From: Erythrobacter sp. SDW2
GTDB lineage: Bacteria > Pseudomonadota > Alphaproteobacteria > Sphingomonadales > Sphingomonadaceae
Direction of reading: 5' to 3'
Length of the DNA stretch: 64,000 nucleotides
Assembly: GCF_021431965.1 (NCBI RefSeq)
Contig: NZ_CP090370.1
Span: 1,550,001 to 1,614,000 of the forward strand
Made by a program: the position numbers and the translations under genes. Below the pieces are notes generated by a model. The model did no database searches. It had not been told where the DNA came from and saw only the letters and a program-made list of their open reading frames with translations. Below are positions 1 to 11,189 of the stretch, one piece after another; positions within the stretch are counted from its first letter, which is position 1; every line of letters starts with the position of its first letter.

Positions 1-2
1 GG

Positions 3-2039
3 CTCGTCTGCGCGCTTGCCGCGGCGATCTGGCTCGACCCCTGGGGCGGTGCGGGCGACCGGGCGATGGCCGAAGCGCTCAAGGTCGAACTGGCCGGCGC
101 ACTCGACGGTGCGCGGGACGGCATCGCCTTCGACAGCGTCACCGTCACCGTCAACGGCAAACCCGCGAAGCTCGCCGCCGATGGCTCGTTCTCGGCACTG
201 GTCCCGCTCGCGCCCTACTACCGCGTCGATATCGGCGGGAATGGGGTGTTCCCCATGGTCCAGACCTTCGGCAAGGCGGAATTGCGCGATCCGGCCTGCG
301 ATTGCCTGCGTATCCCGGCAATCGAGCTGGTGGCGAAGAAGCCGGGCCGGATCGAGCTGTTCTTCGGCGGCGACAGCATGGCCGCACGGCGCTATTTCCA
401 CATGGGACTGCGCGACGAGCCGGTGCTCGACCATGACACGCTCGATGCCGATCTCGACCGGCTGTTCGACCATATGGAACCCTATTTCGGGCCAAGCGAC
501 TTTGCCTCGGTCAACCTCGAATCGGTGGTGGCCGCCGTCACCCCCGGCGAGCCTGCGCCCAAACGCTACAAGTTCTTCTCGCCGCCCGAACTGCCGAAGG
601 CGATGATGCGGGCCGGGATCGACCATGTTTCGCTCGGCAACAACCACACCGCCGACTATCGCGACATCGGCCTGGAAATGACGCTCGATGCCATTGCCAG
701 GGCCGGCCTGCTGACCTCCGGCGCGGGGATGAACGTCACCGAGGCGGAGAAGGCGACCCGCGTTACTGTCGGCAGTACGAAGCTGGCGTTGTTCGGCCTC
801 GTCGGCTGGCGCGGGGACTGGACGCCGAACCAGACCGCGACCGCGACCAAGGCCGGCGCCGCCTGGGGCACCAGGGAAGTGATCGACAGGGTCACCCTGC
901 GCGAGCTGGCCGCGGGCTATGTCCCGATCATGGAATACCACGGCAACATGGAATACATGGACCGCCCGTCGCCCATGTCGCTGCCGCGCTTCCGCCGGGC
1001 GATCGATCTCGGCAGCCCGCTGGTGATCGGCCACCACCCGCATGTGACGCAAGGGCTGGAGATCTACAAGGGATCGCTGATCGCCCATTCGCTGGGCAAT
1101 TTCCTGTTCGACCAGGACCACCCGCACACCCATTCGACCTTCGCCATCAAGGTGTGGCTGGAGAACGGCAGGTTTCTGCGTGCCGAGGTGCTGCCGATCA
1201 ACATGCTCGATTATCGCCCGGTGCCCGCCGTCGGCGGGATGCGCGAAAGCGTGCTGCGCCGCGTGTTCTGGCTGTCGGCGGAGATGGGCACCAATCTGGC
1301 GCTGACCGGCGGCCATGCGGCGGTGTGGCGCGAGAACCGGCCGCAGGGGAACGGGCGATGCCGCCAGCCCGAAGGTTTCACGCTGGCGAACTTCGGTCCT
1401 TCCTGCGGTGACGGAGCAAGCGAATATGGCCGCAACCTGATCCCGCGCGGGGACTTTTCCAACGCCCAGACGGGCCCGGCGCAGGACCGCTTCTGGAAAG
1501 CGCTCAACGGCAAGCTGGCGTTGAAGCGCACGCCCATGGCCGAGGGCTATCTCGAGCTCTCGCCGCGCGCCGCGCACAAGAGCTTCTACCTCCATTCGGC
1601 GTCCTACATCCGCGATGTCTATGCCACGCGCTTTACGCTCAAGAGCCGGATCCGCCTGCCGCATGATGCGGAGATCGAGCTGATCATCCGCGACAAGCCG
1701 CCCGAAGGCGCCAAGCCGACGCCGTCCGTGCTGGGCGAATCGATGCAGACCAGGCGTTTGCGGGGCAGCGGCGAATGGCAGGATATCGCCTTCGACTTCT
1801 GGCTCCCACCGGGGCCGGTGCCGCGCTTGCCTCCGGGCCCCGATGGCGCAGCGCATCCGTTCCGCCCGATCCTGCGGATCAAGTACCTGGGCGAGCGCGA
1901 AGGCGACGATGACCGCGTGCTGCTCGACGATATCCGCCTGATCGAATGGCCGCCGGAGTATGCGCAGCGGGACGCGCCGCGGGCATGGTGGTTCACGGAC
2001 CGGCGGCCGAAGCCGAAGGGCACCATGGCCGCGCGGTAG
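3..2039 (+). CDS. CapA-family (PGA_cap) metallophosphatase-fold protein, 5' end outside window
   Basis: The reading frame is open from the left edge, so the start lies upstream. The first visible residues are hydrophobic (LVCALAAAIWL) and look like the end of a signal peptide or membrane anchor. Next come a short beta-rich domain and a CapA domain, marked by FFGGDSM (about visible residue 120), GNNHTADY (about 213), GHHPHVTQG (about 344) and AHSLGNFLFD (about 362). These are the conserved metal-binding and fold motifs of the CapA family of the calcineurin-like phosphoesterase superfamily. The last 200 residues form a separate beta-rich region, possibly carbohydrate-binding. Family members take part in capsule or poly-gamma-glutamate export, but many are uncharacterised and the substrate here is unknown. 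The gene ends 73 bp before recN. Confidence 0.8.
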   Translation, partial: LVCALAAAIWLDPWGGAGDRAMAEALKVELAGALDGARDGIAFDSVTVTVNGKPAKLAADGSFSALVPLAPYYRVDIGGNGVFPMVQTFGKAELRDPACDCLRIPAIELVAKKPGRIELFFGGDSMAARRYFHMGLRDEPVLDHDTLDADLDRLFDHMEPYFGPSDFASVNLESVVAAVTPGEPAPKRYKFFSPPELPKAMMRAGIDHVSLGNNHTADYRDIGLEMTLDAIARAGLLTSGAGMNVTEAEKATRVTVGSTKLALFGLVGWRGDWTPNQTATATKAGAAWGTREVIDRVTLRELAAGYVPIMEYHGNMEYMDRPSPMSLPRFRRAIDLGSPLVIGHHPHVTQGLEIYKGSLIAHSLGNFLFDQDHPHTHSTFAIKVWLENGRFLRAEVLPINMLDYRPVPAVGGMRESVLRRVFWLSAEMGTNLALTGGHAAVWRENRPQGNGRCRQPEGFTLANFGPSCGDGASEYGRNLIPRGDFSNAQTGPAQDRFWKALNGKLALKRTPMAEGYLELSPRAAHKSFYLHSASYIRDVYATRFTLKSRIRLPHDAEIELIIRDKPPEGAKPTPSVLGESMQTRRLRGSGEWQDIAFDFWLPPGPVPRLPPGPDGAAHPFRPILRIKYLGEREGDDDRVLLDDIRLIEWPPEYAQRDAPRAWWFTDRRPKPKGTMAAR

Positions 2040-2112
2040 GCCCGGCGGAATTCCACACAGAGGTGCCGCACAGGCGGTGACGCGGCCTGCGCCTTGGGTT
2101 AGGGAAAGCGCG

Positions 2113-3777
2113 ATGCTGACCCGCCTTGCCATCCGCAACATCGTGCTGATCGAAGCGCTCGACCTCGATTTCGGGCGCGGGCTCGGCGTGCTGACGGGCG
2201 AGACGGGCGCGGGCAAGTCGATCCTGCTCGATGCGCTGGGGCTGGTGCTGGGCAACCGCGCCGACAGCGGACTGGTCCGCGCCGGAGAGGACAAGGCCAG
2301 TGTCACCGCCAGCTTCGAATTCGCCCGCCTGCCCGCCACGATTGCCGAGGCGCTGGACGAGGCCGAGATCGAGATCGAACCGGGCGAGCCGCTGCTGATC
2401 CGCCGCCAGCTCAAGGCCGACGGGGGCAGCAAGGCTTTCATCAACGACCAGCCGGTCGGCGTCGCACTGCTGCGCGAGATCGGCGGGGCGCTGGTCGAAC
2501 TGCACGGGCAGCATGACGATCGCGGGCTGGTCAATCCCAAGGGGCATCGCGCGCTGCTCGACCGCTATGCCGGGAGCGAGGGCGATGCGGTGGCTAATGC
2601 CTGGGCCGAGTGGCAGCGCACCCGCAATGCGCTCGCCCGCGCCCGCGTGGACATCGAGACCGCCAAGGCCGAGCAGGACCTGCTGCTCGCGCATCTGGCC
2701 GAACTCACCGCGCTCGAGCCGGTCGCGGGCGAGGAAGAGCGCCTCGCCAATGCCCGCGCCGACATGCAGAAGGGCGAGCGGCTTTCGGGCGATCTCGAGG
2801 AATTGCGCCACGTGTGGGACGGCAGCGACGCCCCGCTGGCGCAACTGCGCAGTGCCGCACGGCGGCTGGACCGGATCGCGGGCGAGCATCCGCTGCTCAG
2901 GGAAGCGCTCGAAGCGCTCGACCGCGCGGTGATCGAAGCGGGCGAGGCGGAGGAGAAGCTTGAGAAAGCCGCCGAGGCGCTGGTGCATGATCCAGCGGCG
3001 CTCGAAGCCGCGGAAACCCGGCTGTTCGACCTGCGCGCCATCGCCCGCAAGCATCGCTGCGAAGTCGACGAACTGCCGGAAAAAATGCGCGCCTTCCGCG
3101 CCGCGCTCGATGCCATCGAAGGCGGGGAGGCGCAGCTCGATGCGCTGGAGGCGGCAGAACGCGAGACGGGCGAGACCTACCGCCGCGCAGCCCGGGCACT
3201 GCACGAGGCGCGCGTCGCCGGCGCAGCAAGGCTCGATGCGGCGGTGGCGGCGGAACTCGCGCCGCTCAAGCTTGATGCCGCCCGCTTCCAGACCAGCGTC
3301 ACCGAACTGCCGGAGGAGAGATGGGGCCCGGCCGGGATCGACGCGGTCGAATTCCTGATCGAGACCAACCCCGGTGCAGGCTTTGCCCCGCTGATGAAAA
3401 TCGCCAGCGGCGGCGAATTGTCGCGCTTCATTCTCGCGCTCAAGGTCGCGCTGGCCGAGCAGGGCGGGGCGGCGACGGTGATCTTCGACGAGATCGACCG
3501 CGGCGTCGGTGGCGCGGTGGCGAGCGCCATCGGCGAGCGGCTCGCCCGGCTGGCCCGCGACGGCCAATTGCTGGCGGTCACCCACTCGCCGCAAGTCGCC
3601 GCGCGCGGCGGCACCCACTACCGCATTGCCAAGACCAGCGAAGGCACGGTGACGCGCACCTCGGTCGAACGGCTGGATGAGGCCGGGAGGCAGGAGGAAA
3701 TCGCGCGGATGCTGAGCGGCGCGGAGATCACCGACGAGGCGCGGGCGCAGGCGGACCGGCTGCTGGAGGGGGTGTGA
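2113..3777 (+). CDS. recN: DNA repair protein RecN
   Basis: This is an SMC-like ATPase of 554 residues acting in recombinational repair of double-strand breaks. The Walker A motif GETGAGKS is at residues 29-36. A long central stretch rich in Glu, Ala, Leu and Arg (about 150-370) is the coiled coil. The ABC signature ASGGELSR lies near 431 and Walker B with the D-loop (VIFDEIDRGVGG) near 456. I chose the ATG at 2113 because it gives the conserved N-terminus MLTRLAIRNIVLIE and follows an AGGGAAAG-like site; the frame extends further upstream but without family similarity. Its TGA overlaps the GTG at 3774 that may start the following nuclease gene. Confidence 0.96.
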   Translation: MLTRLAIRNIVLIEALDLDFGRGLGVLTGETGAGKSILLDALGLVLGNRADSGLVRAGEDKASVTASFEFARLPATIAEALDEAEIEIEPGEPLLIRRQLKADGGSKAFINDQPVGVALLREIGGALVELHGQHDDRGLVNPKGHRALLDRYAGSEGDAVANAWAEWQRTRNALARARVDIETAKAEQDLLLAHLAELTALEPVAGEEERLANARADMQKGERLSGDLEELRHVWDGSDAPLAQLRSAARRLDRIAGEHPLLREALEALDRAVIEAGEAEEKLEKAAEALVHDPAALEAAETRLFDLRAIARKHRCEVDELPEKMRAFRAALDAIEGGEAQLDALEAAERETGETYRRAARALHEARVAGAARLDAAVAAELAPLKLDAARFQTSVTELPEERWGPAGIDAVEFLIETNPGAGFAPLMKIASGGELSRFILALKVALAEQGGAATVIFDEIDRGVGGAVASAIGERLARLARDGQLLAVTHSPQVAARGGTHYRIAKTSEGTVTRTSVERLDEAGRQEEIARMLSGAEITDEARAQADRLLEGV

Positions 3778-4301
3778 GCGACCAAGGCTCGCAGCACCAC
3801 CCCCCGGCCCCCTCCTCTCAAGAGGAGGGGGAGAAAAGCGTGCGGCGAGGGAAAGCCCCCTCCTCTTCAGAGGAGGGGGTTGGGGGTGGTGGCGTCTCGC
3901 CAGAGACACTCCACAAGCGCGCCCGCCAGATGCGCAACAATATGACCGAGCCGGAACGCCGATTGTGGATGGCCCTCCGCTCCAGCCGGTTGTCGGGCCA
4001 CAAGTTTCGCCGTCAGGATGTCATCGGTCAGCGCATCGTCGATTTCTTCTGTCCGGCAAAGGGATTGGTGATCGAAGTTGATGGCGATACGCATGACCCT
4101 GAGCTCGATCACAGGCGGGACTGGCGCATGCTGGAGCAATTCGGCTTCAAGACCCGGCGGTTTACCAATGCTCAAATCATGACCAACCCTGAGGGGGTGG
4201 TCGATGATTTGGCGGCCTTGCTCGAACAACTGACAGACCGCTGGCCGGGAGGGCGCACGCACCACCCCCCGGCCCCCTACTCTGAAGAGGAGGGGGCTTA
4301 A
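3774..4301 (+). CDS. DUF559 domain protein (Vsr/PD-(D/E)XK-like endonuclease), repeat-bounded cassette 1
   Basis: The core (from about 3930) contains MTEPERRLW, FRRQDVIGQRIVDFFCP and LVIEVDGDTHD. This is the DUF559 pattern of a Glu-bearing helix followed by an Asp and then an E-x-D pair, as in very-short-patch-repair-like endonucleases. The longest frame starts with GTG at 3774, overlapping the recN stop and preceded by GGAGGGGG. That choice translates two palindromic repeats into a low-complexity leader (HHPPAPSSQEEGE and similar). Starts at 3930 or 3942 give a normal DUF559 N-terminus but no Shine-Dalgarno. The last 14 or so residues (HHPPAPYSEEEGA) and the stop codon come from the downstream repeat. 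Base composition is lower in GC than recN. A nuclease function is family inference; the target is unknown. Confidence 0.8.
   Translation: MSDQGSQHHPPAPSSQEEGEKSVRRGKAPSSSEEGVGGGGVSPETLHKRARQMRNNMTEPERRLWMALRSSRLSGHKFRRQDVIGQRIVDFFCPAKGLVIEVDGDTHDPELDHRRDWRMLEQFGFKTRRFTNAQIMTNPEGVVDDLAALLEQLTDRWPGGRTHHPPAPYSEEEGA
3795..3833 (+). repeat. Palindromic repeat, CTCCTCT family, copy A
   Basis: A head of CACCACCCCCCGG is followed by a near-perfect hairpin, CCCCTCCTCT-CA-AGAGGAGGGG. It begins 17 bp after the recN stop and is inverted relative to copy B, 22 bp away. The same unit recurs at 3855-3892, 4260-4297 and upstream of phr. Confidence 0.9.
3855..3892 (-). repeat. Palindromic repeat, CTCCTCT family, copy B (inverted)
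   Basis: Read on the minus strand this is the same head plus hairpin as copy A (CCACCACCCCCAACC, then CCCCTCCTCTGAAGAGG). With copy C it forms the inverted pair that encloses the DUF559 coding core. Confidence 0.9.
4260..4297 (+). repeat. Palindromic repeat, CTCCTCT family, copy C
   Basis: CACCACCCCCCGG followed by CCCCCTACTCTGAAGAGG, in the same orientation as copy A, with one mismatch in the stem. It forms the 3' end of the DUF559 frame. The TAA stop begins 2 bp beyond it, and the GTG start of the next gene follows at once. Confidence 0.9.
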
Positions 4302-5219
4302 GTGCGTGGCGGTCGCCAGTTTCTGAGCCTTTGCCTCGGTGTTTTCGCGCTGACGCTGGCAAGTTGCGTCCACGGAGGCGAACCTATGAGCGACCATGTG
4401 CTGAGCGCAGGCGGGGCGGCTTGGGGCACTGATGCCAATCTTGCGGCCTCTCGCCCCGATGCCATCCTGCGCTTTGGCGACAAGCCCCGCGACTATGCCG
4501 AGCTGCGCCTGCCAGAAGGCAAGGGCCCGTTCCCACTGGCAGTGATCTGGCACGGCGGTTGCTGGAAGCAGGGGGTGGCCGACACCGCCTATATGGCCGC
4601 GCTGGCGACGAGGTGGCAGCAGCAGGGCGTCGCCACGCTCAATGTCGATTATCGCGAGGTGGGTGATGGCGGCGGCTGGCCGGGCAGTTTCGAGGACTGG
4701 CAAGCCGCCAGCGCGCTGATCGACCATGTGGCCAAGGACTATCGGACAGACCGCGAGCGGGTGACGCTGGTCGGCCATTCGGCTGGGGCCCTGCCGGCGC
4801 TGTGGCTGGCCCAAGAGCGCGGTGCCGACAGCCCCATCGGCGTGCTGCCCCCGGTCAAGGCGCGCGCGGCGATTGTGCTCGACGGGCCGGGCGATGTCGG
4901 GGCCGAACGCGAGGCGTTCGATGCGCTGTGCCAGTTCTCCTCGGTCGATCCGTTCATGGGCGGCACTCCGGAAGAGGCTGCGGCGCGTTATGCCGCTATT
5001 TCGCCGCGTATCAACGCGCCGCAGCTGGCCGAGGTGCTGTTTGTGCAGGCCAAGTTGCCGGTCCCGTCCGATGATGTGCTCGCGGCTATAGGCGAGGCGG
5101 GGGCGAAGGTGCAGACCATCGCCAACCCCGACGCCAGCCATTTCGACATCATCACACCGGGCCACCCCGCTTACGTGCGCAACGAGGCCGCGATGCTGGC
5201 GGTGCTCAAGGGGCTTTAG
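4302..5219 (+). CDS. Alpha/beta-hydrolase lipoprotein
   Basis: A protein of 305 residues with an N-terminal lipoprotein signal (MRGGRQFLSLCLG, lipobox LTLASC), so probably membrane-anchored in the periplasm. Alpha/beta-hydrolase hallmarks are the oxyanion segment IWHGGCW, the nucleophile elbow GHSAG (near residue 152) and a C-terminal ASHFDII supplying the catalytic His. It resembles BD-FAE/dienelactone-type esterases, but the substrate is unknown. The GTG start at 4302 follows directly on the stop of the DUF559 gene. The native upstream region was therefore probably displaced when the repeat cassette arrived. An ATG at 4386 (MSDHVL) would remove the signal peptide and is less likely. It is followed 3 bp later by a GNAT gene. 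Confidence 0.8.
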   Translation: MRGGRQFLSLCLGVFALTLASCVHGGEPMSDHVLSAGGAAWGTDANLAASRPDAILRFGDKPRDYAELRLPEGKGPFPLAVIWHGGCWKQGVADTAYMAALATRWQQQGVATLNVDYREVGDGGGWPGSFEDWQAASALIDHVAKDYRTDRERVTLVGHSAGALPALWLAQERGADSPIGVLPPVKARAAIVLDGPGDVGAEREAFDALCQFSSVDPFMGGTPEEAAARYAAISPRINAPQLAEVLFVQAKLPVPSDDVLAAIGEAGAKVQTIANPDASHFDIITPGHPAYVRNEAAMLAVLKGL

Positions 5220-5222
5220 GGC

Positions 5223-8072
<2,850 letters not shown>

Positions 8073-8141
8073 TTTCGGCTTGACCGCGAAATGGCCAAGT
8101 TTAGTTCTTGCGTGAACTCACCGATCCTATGGATTCTGCAC

Positions 8142-8567
8142 ATGCGCCGTTTCGCAGTCATCGCCGCCTTGGTGTCCATCCATCTCGCTGGTCTACCCGT
8201 CCGGGCACTGGAAGCGAAGAGCACCGATCGCGACCAGTGTCATAACCCTCTAACTCCAGCGCAAACTCAGATAGATGTTTGCACGCGCTATCTGGCATCA
8301 AATCCTGATCCCATGGATTATGCCCGGGCCTTGTACATGCGCGCCAGGGCTCGTACCGTGATCACGGATGATCCTCAGTCCGACCAATTGTCGCTTGACG
8401 ACTATACCCTGGCGTTGCGTGTGTTAGACCGTCATTATGACAGAACTGAGCGGGACAAGTTTAAGGGCAAGATTTTGCTTTATCGCTCTAGGATGCACCA
8501 GCGACTGGGCGATGTCGAAGCGGCCGAACGCGACCGTGCAGATGGCCTCGCACTGTTGCGAAAGTAA
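8142..8567 (+). CDS. Hypothetical exported protein between direct repeats
   Basis: A protein of 141 residues that I do not recognise. The chosen ATG gives a signal peptide (MRRFAVIAALVSIHLAGLP, likely cleaved after VRA). The mature part has two Cys early on (DQCHNPLTP and IDVCTRYLAS) and a helical, Arg-rich remainder (YARALYMRARART, RSRMHQRLGDVEAAERDRADG) resembling one or two TPR-like helix pairs. GC content is visibly lower than in ligA and the following gene, and codon use differs (several ATA, TTA and TTG codons). The gene and about 150 bp of flank lie between two perfect 30-bp direct repeats, which suggests acquisition. An ATG at 8055 would extend it back into the ligA end but has no support. 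Confidence 0.6.
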   Translation: MRRFAVIAALVSIHLAGLPVRALEAKSTDRDQCHNPLTPAQTQIDVCTRYLASNPDPMDYARALYMRARARTVITDDPQSDQLSLDDYTLALRVLDRHYDRTERDKFKGKILLYRSRMHQRLGDVEAAERDRADGLALLRK

Positions 8568-8627
8568 CACTTGAACGAGACGCATTTGCTAGAGTTCTGA
8601 GGACGTCCCGAACGAGACTAGCGGTAA

Positions 8628-8657
8628 GGGCTGCCATCGTTGCCGCTGCGGGCTAGT
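8628..8657 (+). repeat. 30-bp direct repeat, right copy
   Basis: Identical to 8043-8072 and also ends GCGGGCTAGT. It lies 60 bp after the orphan gene and has no coding role here. It looks like an attachment-site or duplication scar. Confidence 0.95.
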
Positions 8658-8718
8658 GCGGCGGGGATAAGTCCGCCTGCTAAGCCAAGGCTAACCCACT
8701 TCGCGCTATACTCCTCTC

Positions 8719-9879
8719 ATGTTCCTGCGCCCGCTCCTTGCGATTCTTGTCGCCTGCCTGCTCGTCGCCTGTGGCGAAGCGGAAGGCGGAACGCCCGAGG
8801 CAGCTGCTTACCAGCAGCGGATCGAGGAAGGATCGGGCGTCAAGTTGACCGGTGGCCCCTCAGCGGAGGAAAAGGCGCTCGAAGCCGAGTTGTTCGCTAA
8901 CCTCAACGAGTTCGACGGTTACGTTGGCGTGGCGGTGCACGATATCGACCGCCGCCGCACGGTCGATTTCAACGGCAAGGAGCTGTTCCCGCAGCAGAGC
9001 GTCAGCAAGCTGTGGGTCACGCTCACCGCGCTGCGCATGGTCGATGAGGGTGAACTGGACCTGCTGGAGCCTGCGCAGATCGGCTTTCGCGACCTGACCC
9101 TGTTCCACCAGCCCGTCCTCCAATTCGTGCTGGCGCAGGGCATGTGGCGCACGACCTATGCCGACCTTATGACCCGCGCGATCACCCAGAGCGACAACAC
9201 CGCCAACGACATGCTGCTCAAGCGTGTCGGCGGGCCGGATGCCGTGCGGGCGATGATCGACAAGGCCGGGCTGGGCGCGATCCGCTTCGGCCCCGGCGAG
9301 CGCGAGATGCAGAGCGAGATTGCGGGCGTCCAATGGCACCAGTCCTATGCCGTGGGGCAAAGCTTCTTCAAGGCGCGGGCGCAGGTGCCCGACCTGCAGC
9401 GGCGGATCGCCTTCGATGCCTATGTCCAGGATCCCGTCGACGGGGCCAGCCCGCGCGCTATTGCCCTGGCACTGGGCCGGGTGGTGCGCGGGGAATTGCT
9501 GGAGAAGCCGACGGCGGAGCACTTGCTGGCGCTGCTCGGCCAGGTGAAGAGCGGGCCCAACCGCCTCAAGGGCGGGGTGCCGGAAGGCTGGAGCATCGGC
9601 CACAAGACCGGCACCGGGCAAGTGCTGCGCTATGAACAGGCCGGCTACAACGACGTCGGCATCCTCACCGCGCCGGACGGACGCCGCTATTCCATTGCGG
9701 TTATGATCGGGCGGACAGCGTTGCCGATCCCTCAGCGAATGGAGATGATGCACGCCATCGTGCGCGCTGTGGTGAGCTATCACTATGCTGCCTTGGGCCA
9801 GCCGGTCCCGGCCGGAACCTTCCCGGAACCGGAAGTACCGGAGGAGTCCGGGGGCCAAGGCCCGGTGGAGGCAGGCTGA
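8719..9879 (+). CDS. Class A beta-lactamase-like serine hydrolase lipoprotein
   Basis: A protein of 386 residues with a lipoprotein signal (lipobox LLVACG), so a membrane-anchored periplasmic protein. The three active-site motifs of the penicillin-recognising fold are present: SVSK (94-97), SDN (158-160) and HKTGTG (Lys 296). The class A Glu166 region is not obvious. The protein is longer than typical class A enzymes (about 290) because of an N-terminal linker and a Pro/Glu/Gly-rich tail. It could be a beta-lactamase, a DD-peptidase or an unrelated esterase, and resistance cannot be claimed. The TGA overlaps the ATG of the next gene (TGATG), implying an operon. Confidence 0.8.
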   Translation: MFLRPLLAILVACLLVACGEAEGGTPEAAAYQQRIEEGSGVKLTGGPSAEEKALEAELFANLNEFDGYVGVAVHDIDRRRTVDFNGKELFPQQSVSKLWVTLTALRMVDEGELDLLEPAQIGFRDLTLFHQPVLQFVLAQGMWRTTYADLMTRAITQSDNTANDMLLKRVGGPDAVRAMIDKAGLGAIRFGPGEREMQSEIAGVQWHQSYAVGQSFFKARAQVPDLQRRIAFDAYVQDPVDGASPRAIALALGRVVRGELLEKPTAEHLLALLGQVKSGPNRLKGGVPEGWSIGHKTGTGQVLRYEQAGYNDVGILTAPDGRRYSIAVMIGRTALPIPQRMEMMHAIVRAVVSYHYAALGQPVPAGTFPEPEVPEESGGQGPVEAG

Positions 9880-10379
9880 TGCTGGCGGAACTCCACCCGC
9901 AAGCATTGCGCATCGCCGGCCTGCTTCGCCTGCGGGGCGAGAAGGTCGCCGTGGCCGATGGCGCGACCGGCGGATTGATCGCGGCGAGCCTGCTGACCGT
10001 GCCGGGCGCCCTCGATTTCTTCGTCGGCGGCGGGGTGGTCTATTCCTTCCGCGCCCGCGACGTGCTGTTCGCCCTGCCGCGCGATGCCTATGAAGGGATG
10101 CGCGGGGCAAGCGAGGATTATGCCCTGCTCCAGGCCCGCGCCATCCGCGACAACTTCGGCGCCGATTGGGGCATTGCGGAAAGCGGCTCGGTCGGCGGAT
10201 CGCGCCACCCGAGCGGCGCGCCGGCCGGGCGCAGTTGCGTCGCGGTCGTCGGCCCGGGGGGAGAATTCGTGGAGGTCACCGAGACCGGCAGCGGCCAGCG
10301 GATCGCCAACATGGAAGCCTTCACCCGCGCGGCGCTGACGCACCTCGAACGGGTGCTCGACGCTTATTCGGGCTTGTAG
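9879..10379 (+). CDS. CinA C-terminal (PncC-like) family protein, active site degenerate
   Basis: A protein of 166 residues matching in length the stand-alone PncC/CinA C-terminal domain, which deamidates nicotinamide mononucleotide. The fold is recognisable from KVAVADGATGGLIAASLL, VGGGVVYSF and the C-terminal FTRAALTHLERVLD. In active enzymes the first motif reads AES-x-TGG with a catalytic Ser. Here it is ADGATGG, so Glu-Ser is replaced by Asp-Gly. The second motif, usually SGIAGPxGG, reads ESGSVGGSRHPSG. Catalysis by the known mechanism is therefore doubtful. Translation is probably coupled to the upstream beta-lactamase-like gene. Its 3' end overlaps the convergent crotonase gene by 16 bp. 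Confidence 0.75.
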   Translation: MLAELHPQALRIAGLLRLRGEKVAVADGATGGLIAASLLTVPGALDFFVGGGVVYSFRARDVLFALPRDAYEGMRGASEDYALLQARAIRDNFGADWGIAESGSVGGSRHPSGAPAGRSCVAVVGPGGEFVEVTETGSGQRIANMEAFTRAALTHLERVLDAYSGL

Positions 10380-11164
10380 TTGGGCCGCCGCTTGTCGAGG
10401 AACGCCGCCATGCCTTCGCGGAAGTTCGAACTGCCGCTCGTCATGATCTGGTTGCGGTTCTCGATCGCCATGGCGGCCTCGAGGCTGCCCGCATCGGTGG
10501 CGATCTGCAGGCCCTCCTTGGTCATGCGCAGGCCCATGGGGGAGGCGGCGAGGAGTTCGTCTGCCCAGCGGATTCCCGCCGCTTCCAGATCGTCGTCGGG
10601 CACGATCTCGCTCACCAGGTTTGCCGTCAGAGCGCGTTCTGCGTGGATGAAACGCCCGGTCAGCATCAGCTCGCTCGCCAGCGAATGGCCGACGAGGCGG
10701 GGGAGGAAATAGCTCACCCCCATGTCGCAGGATGACAGCCCCAGCCGGATGAAAGCCGCATTCATGCGCGCGCTTTCCCCGGCCACGCGGATATCGCTGG
10801 CGAGCGCGAAGGCGAACCCGCCGCCGCAGGCCGGGCCGTGGACCAGCGAGACGATCACCTGCGGGCAGCGGCGCATCTTGATGTAGACATCGGCCAGATA
10901 GCCCTGGAAGCCGAACCCGCCGCCGAAGGGGATTTCGCTGCCGTTGTCCCCGGCGCGTTCCTTGATGTCGAGTCCGGCGCAGAAAGCCGTGCCCGCTCCG
11001 CGCATCACCACCACGCGGACGCTGCCGTCGTTGTAGAGCCCGCCGAAGTAGTCGTTGAGTTCGGCCACCATTTGCAGCGTGATGGCGTTCATCGCCTCCG
11101 GACGGTTGAGCGTCAGCCAGTCGACCTCGCCGCGCTTCTCGACCGTGATGGTGGTGTAGGTCAT
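10364..11164 (-). CDS. Enoyl-CoA hydratase/isomerase (crotonase) family protein
   Basis: A protein of 266 residues. Crotonase motifs are LTLNRPEAMNAI, the oxyanion-hole segments FCAGLDIKE and VHGPACGGGFAFALASDIRVA, and the C-terminal FREGMAAFLDKR. The usual catalytic Glu regions lie near AAFIRLGLSSCDMGVSYFLPRLVG. Substrate specificity within fatty-acid or amino-acid catabolism cannot be read from the sequence. The start MTYTTITVEKRG at 11164 is preceded by GGGGGAGAG on the coding strand. It lies 25 bp downstream of prmA on the same strand, so it may be read from the same transcript. Confidence 0.9.
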   Translation of the reverse strand: MTYTTITVEKRGEVDWLTLNRPEAMNAITLQMVAELNDYFGGLYNDGSVRVVVMRGAGTAFCAGLDIKERAGDNGSEIPFGGGFGFQGYLADVYIKMRRCPQVIVSLVHGPACGGGFAFALASDIRVAGESARMNAAFIRLGLSSCDMGVSYFLPRLVGHSLASELMLTGRFIHAERALTANLVSEIVPDDDLEAAGIRWADELLAASPMGLRMTKEGLQIATDAGSLEAAMAIENRNQIMTSGSSNFREGMAAFLDKRRPNYKPE

Positions 11165-11189
11165 CGCTCTCTCCCCCGATGAGATGTGT

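Noticed and set aside
3855-3892. Palindromic repeats as ordinary rho-independent terminators
   Set aside because: They occur in inverted pairs, inside ligA in frame and upstream of genes, have conserved CCACCCC heads, and lack T-tracts. A secondary termination role is not excluded.
1993-3909. A 638-codon open frame on the minus strand opposite recN
   Set aside because: High-GC shadow frame: recN on the plus strand has full motifs, and the antisense translation is rich in Arg, Gly and Pro without domains.
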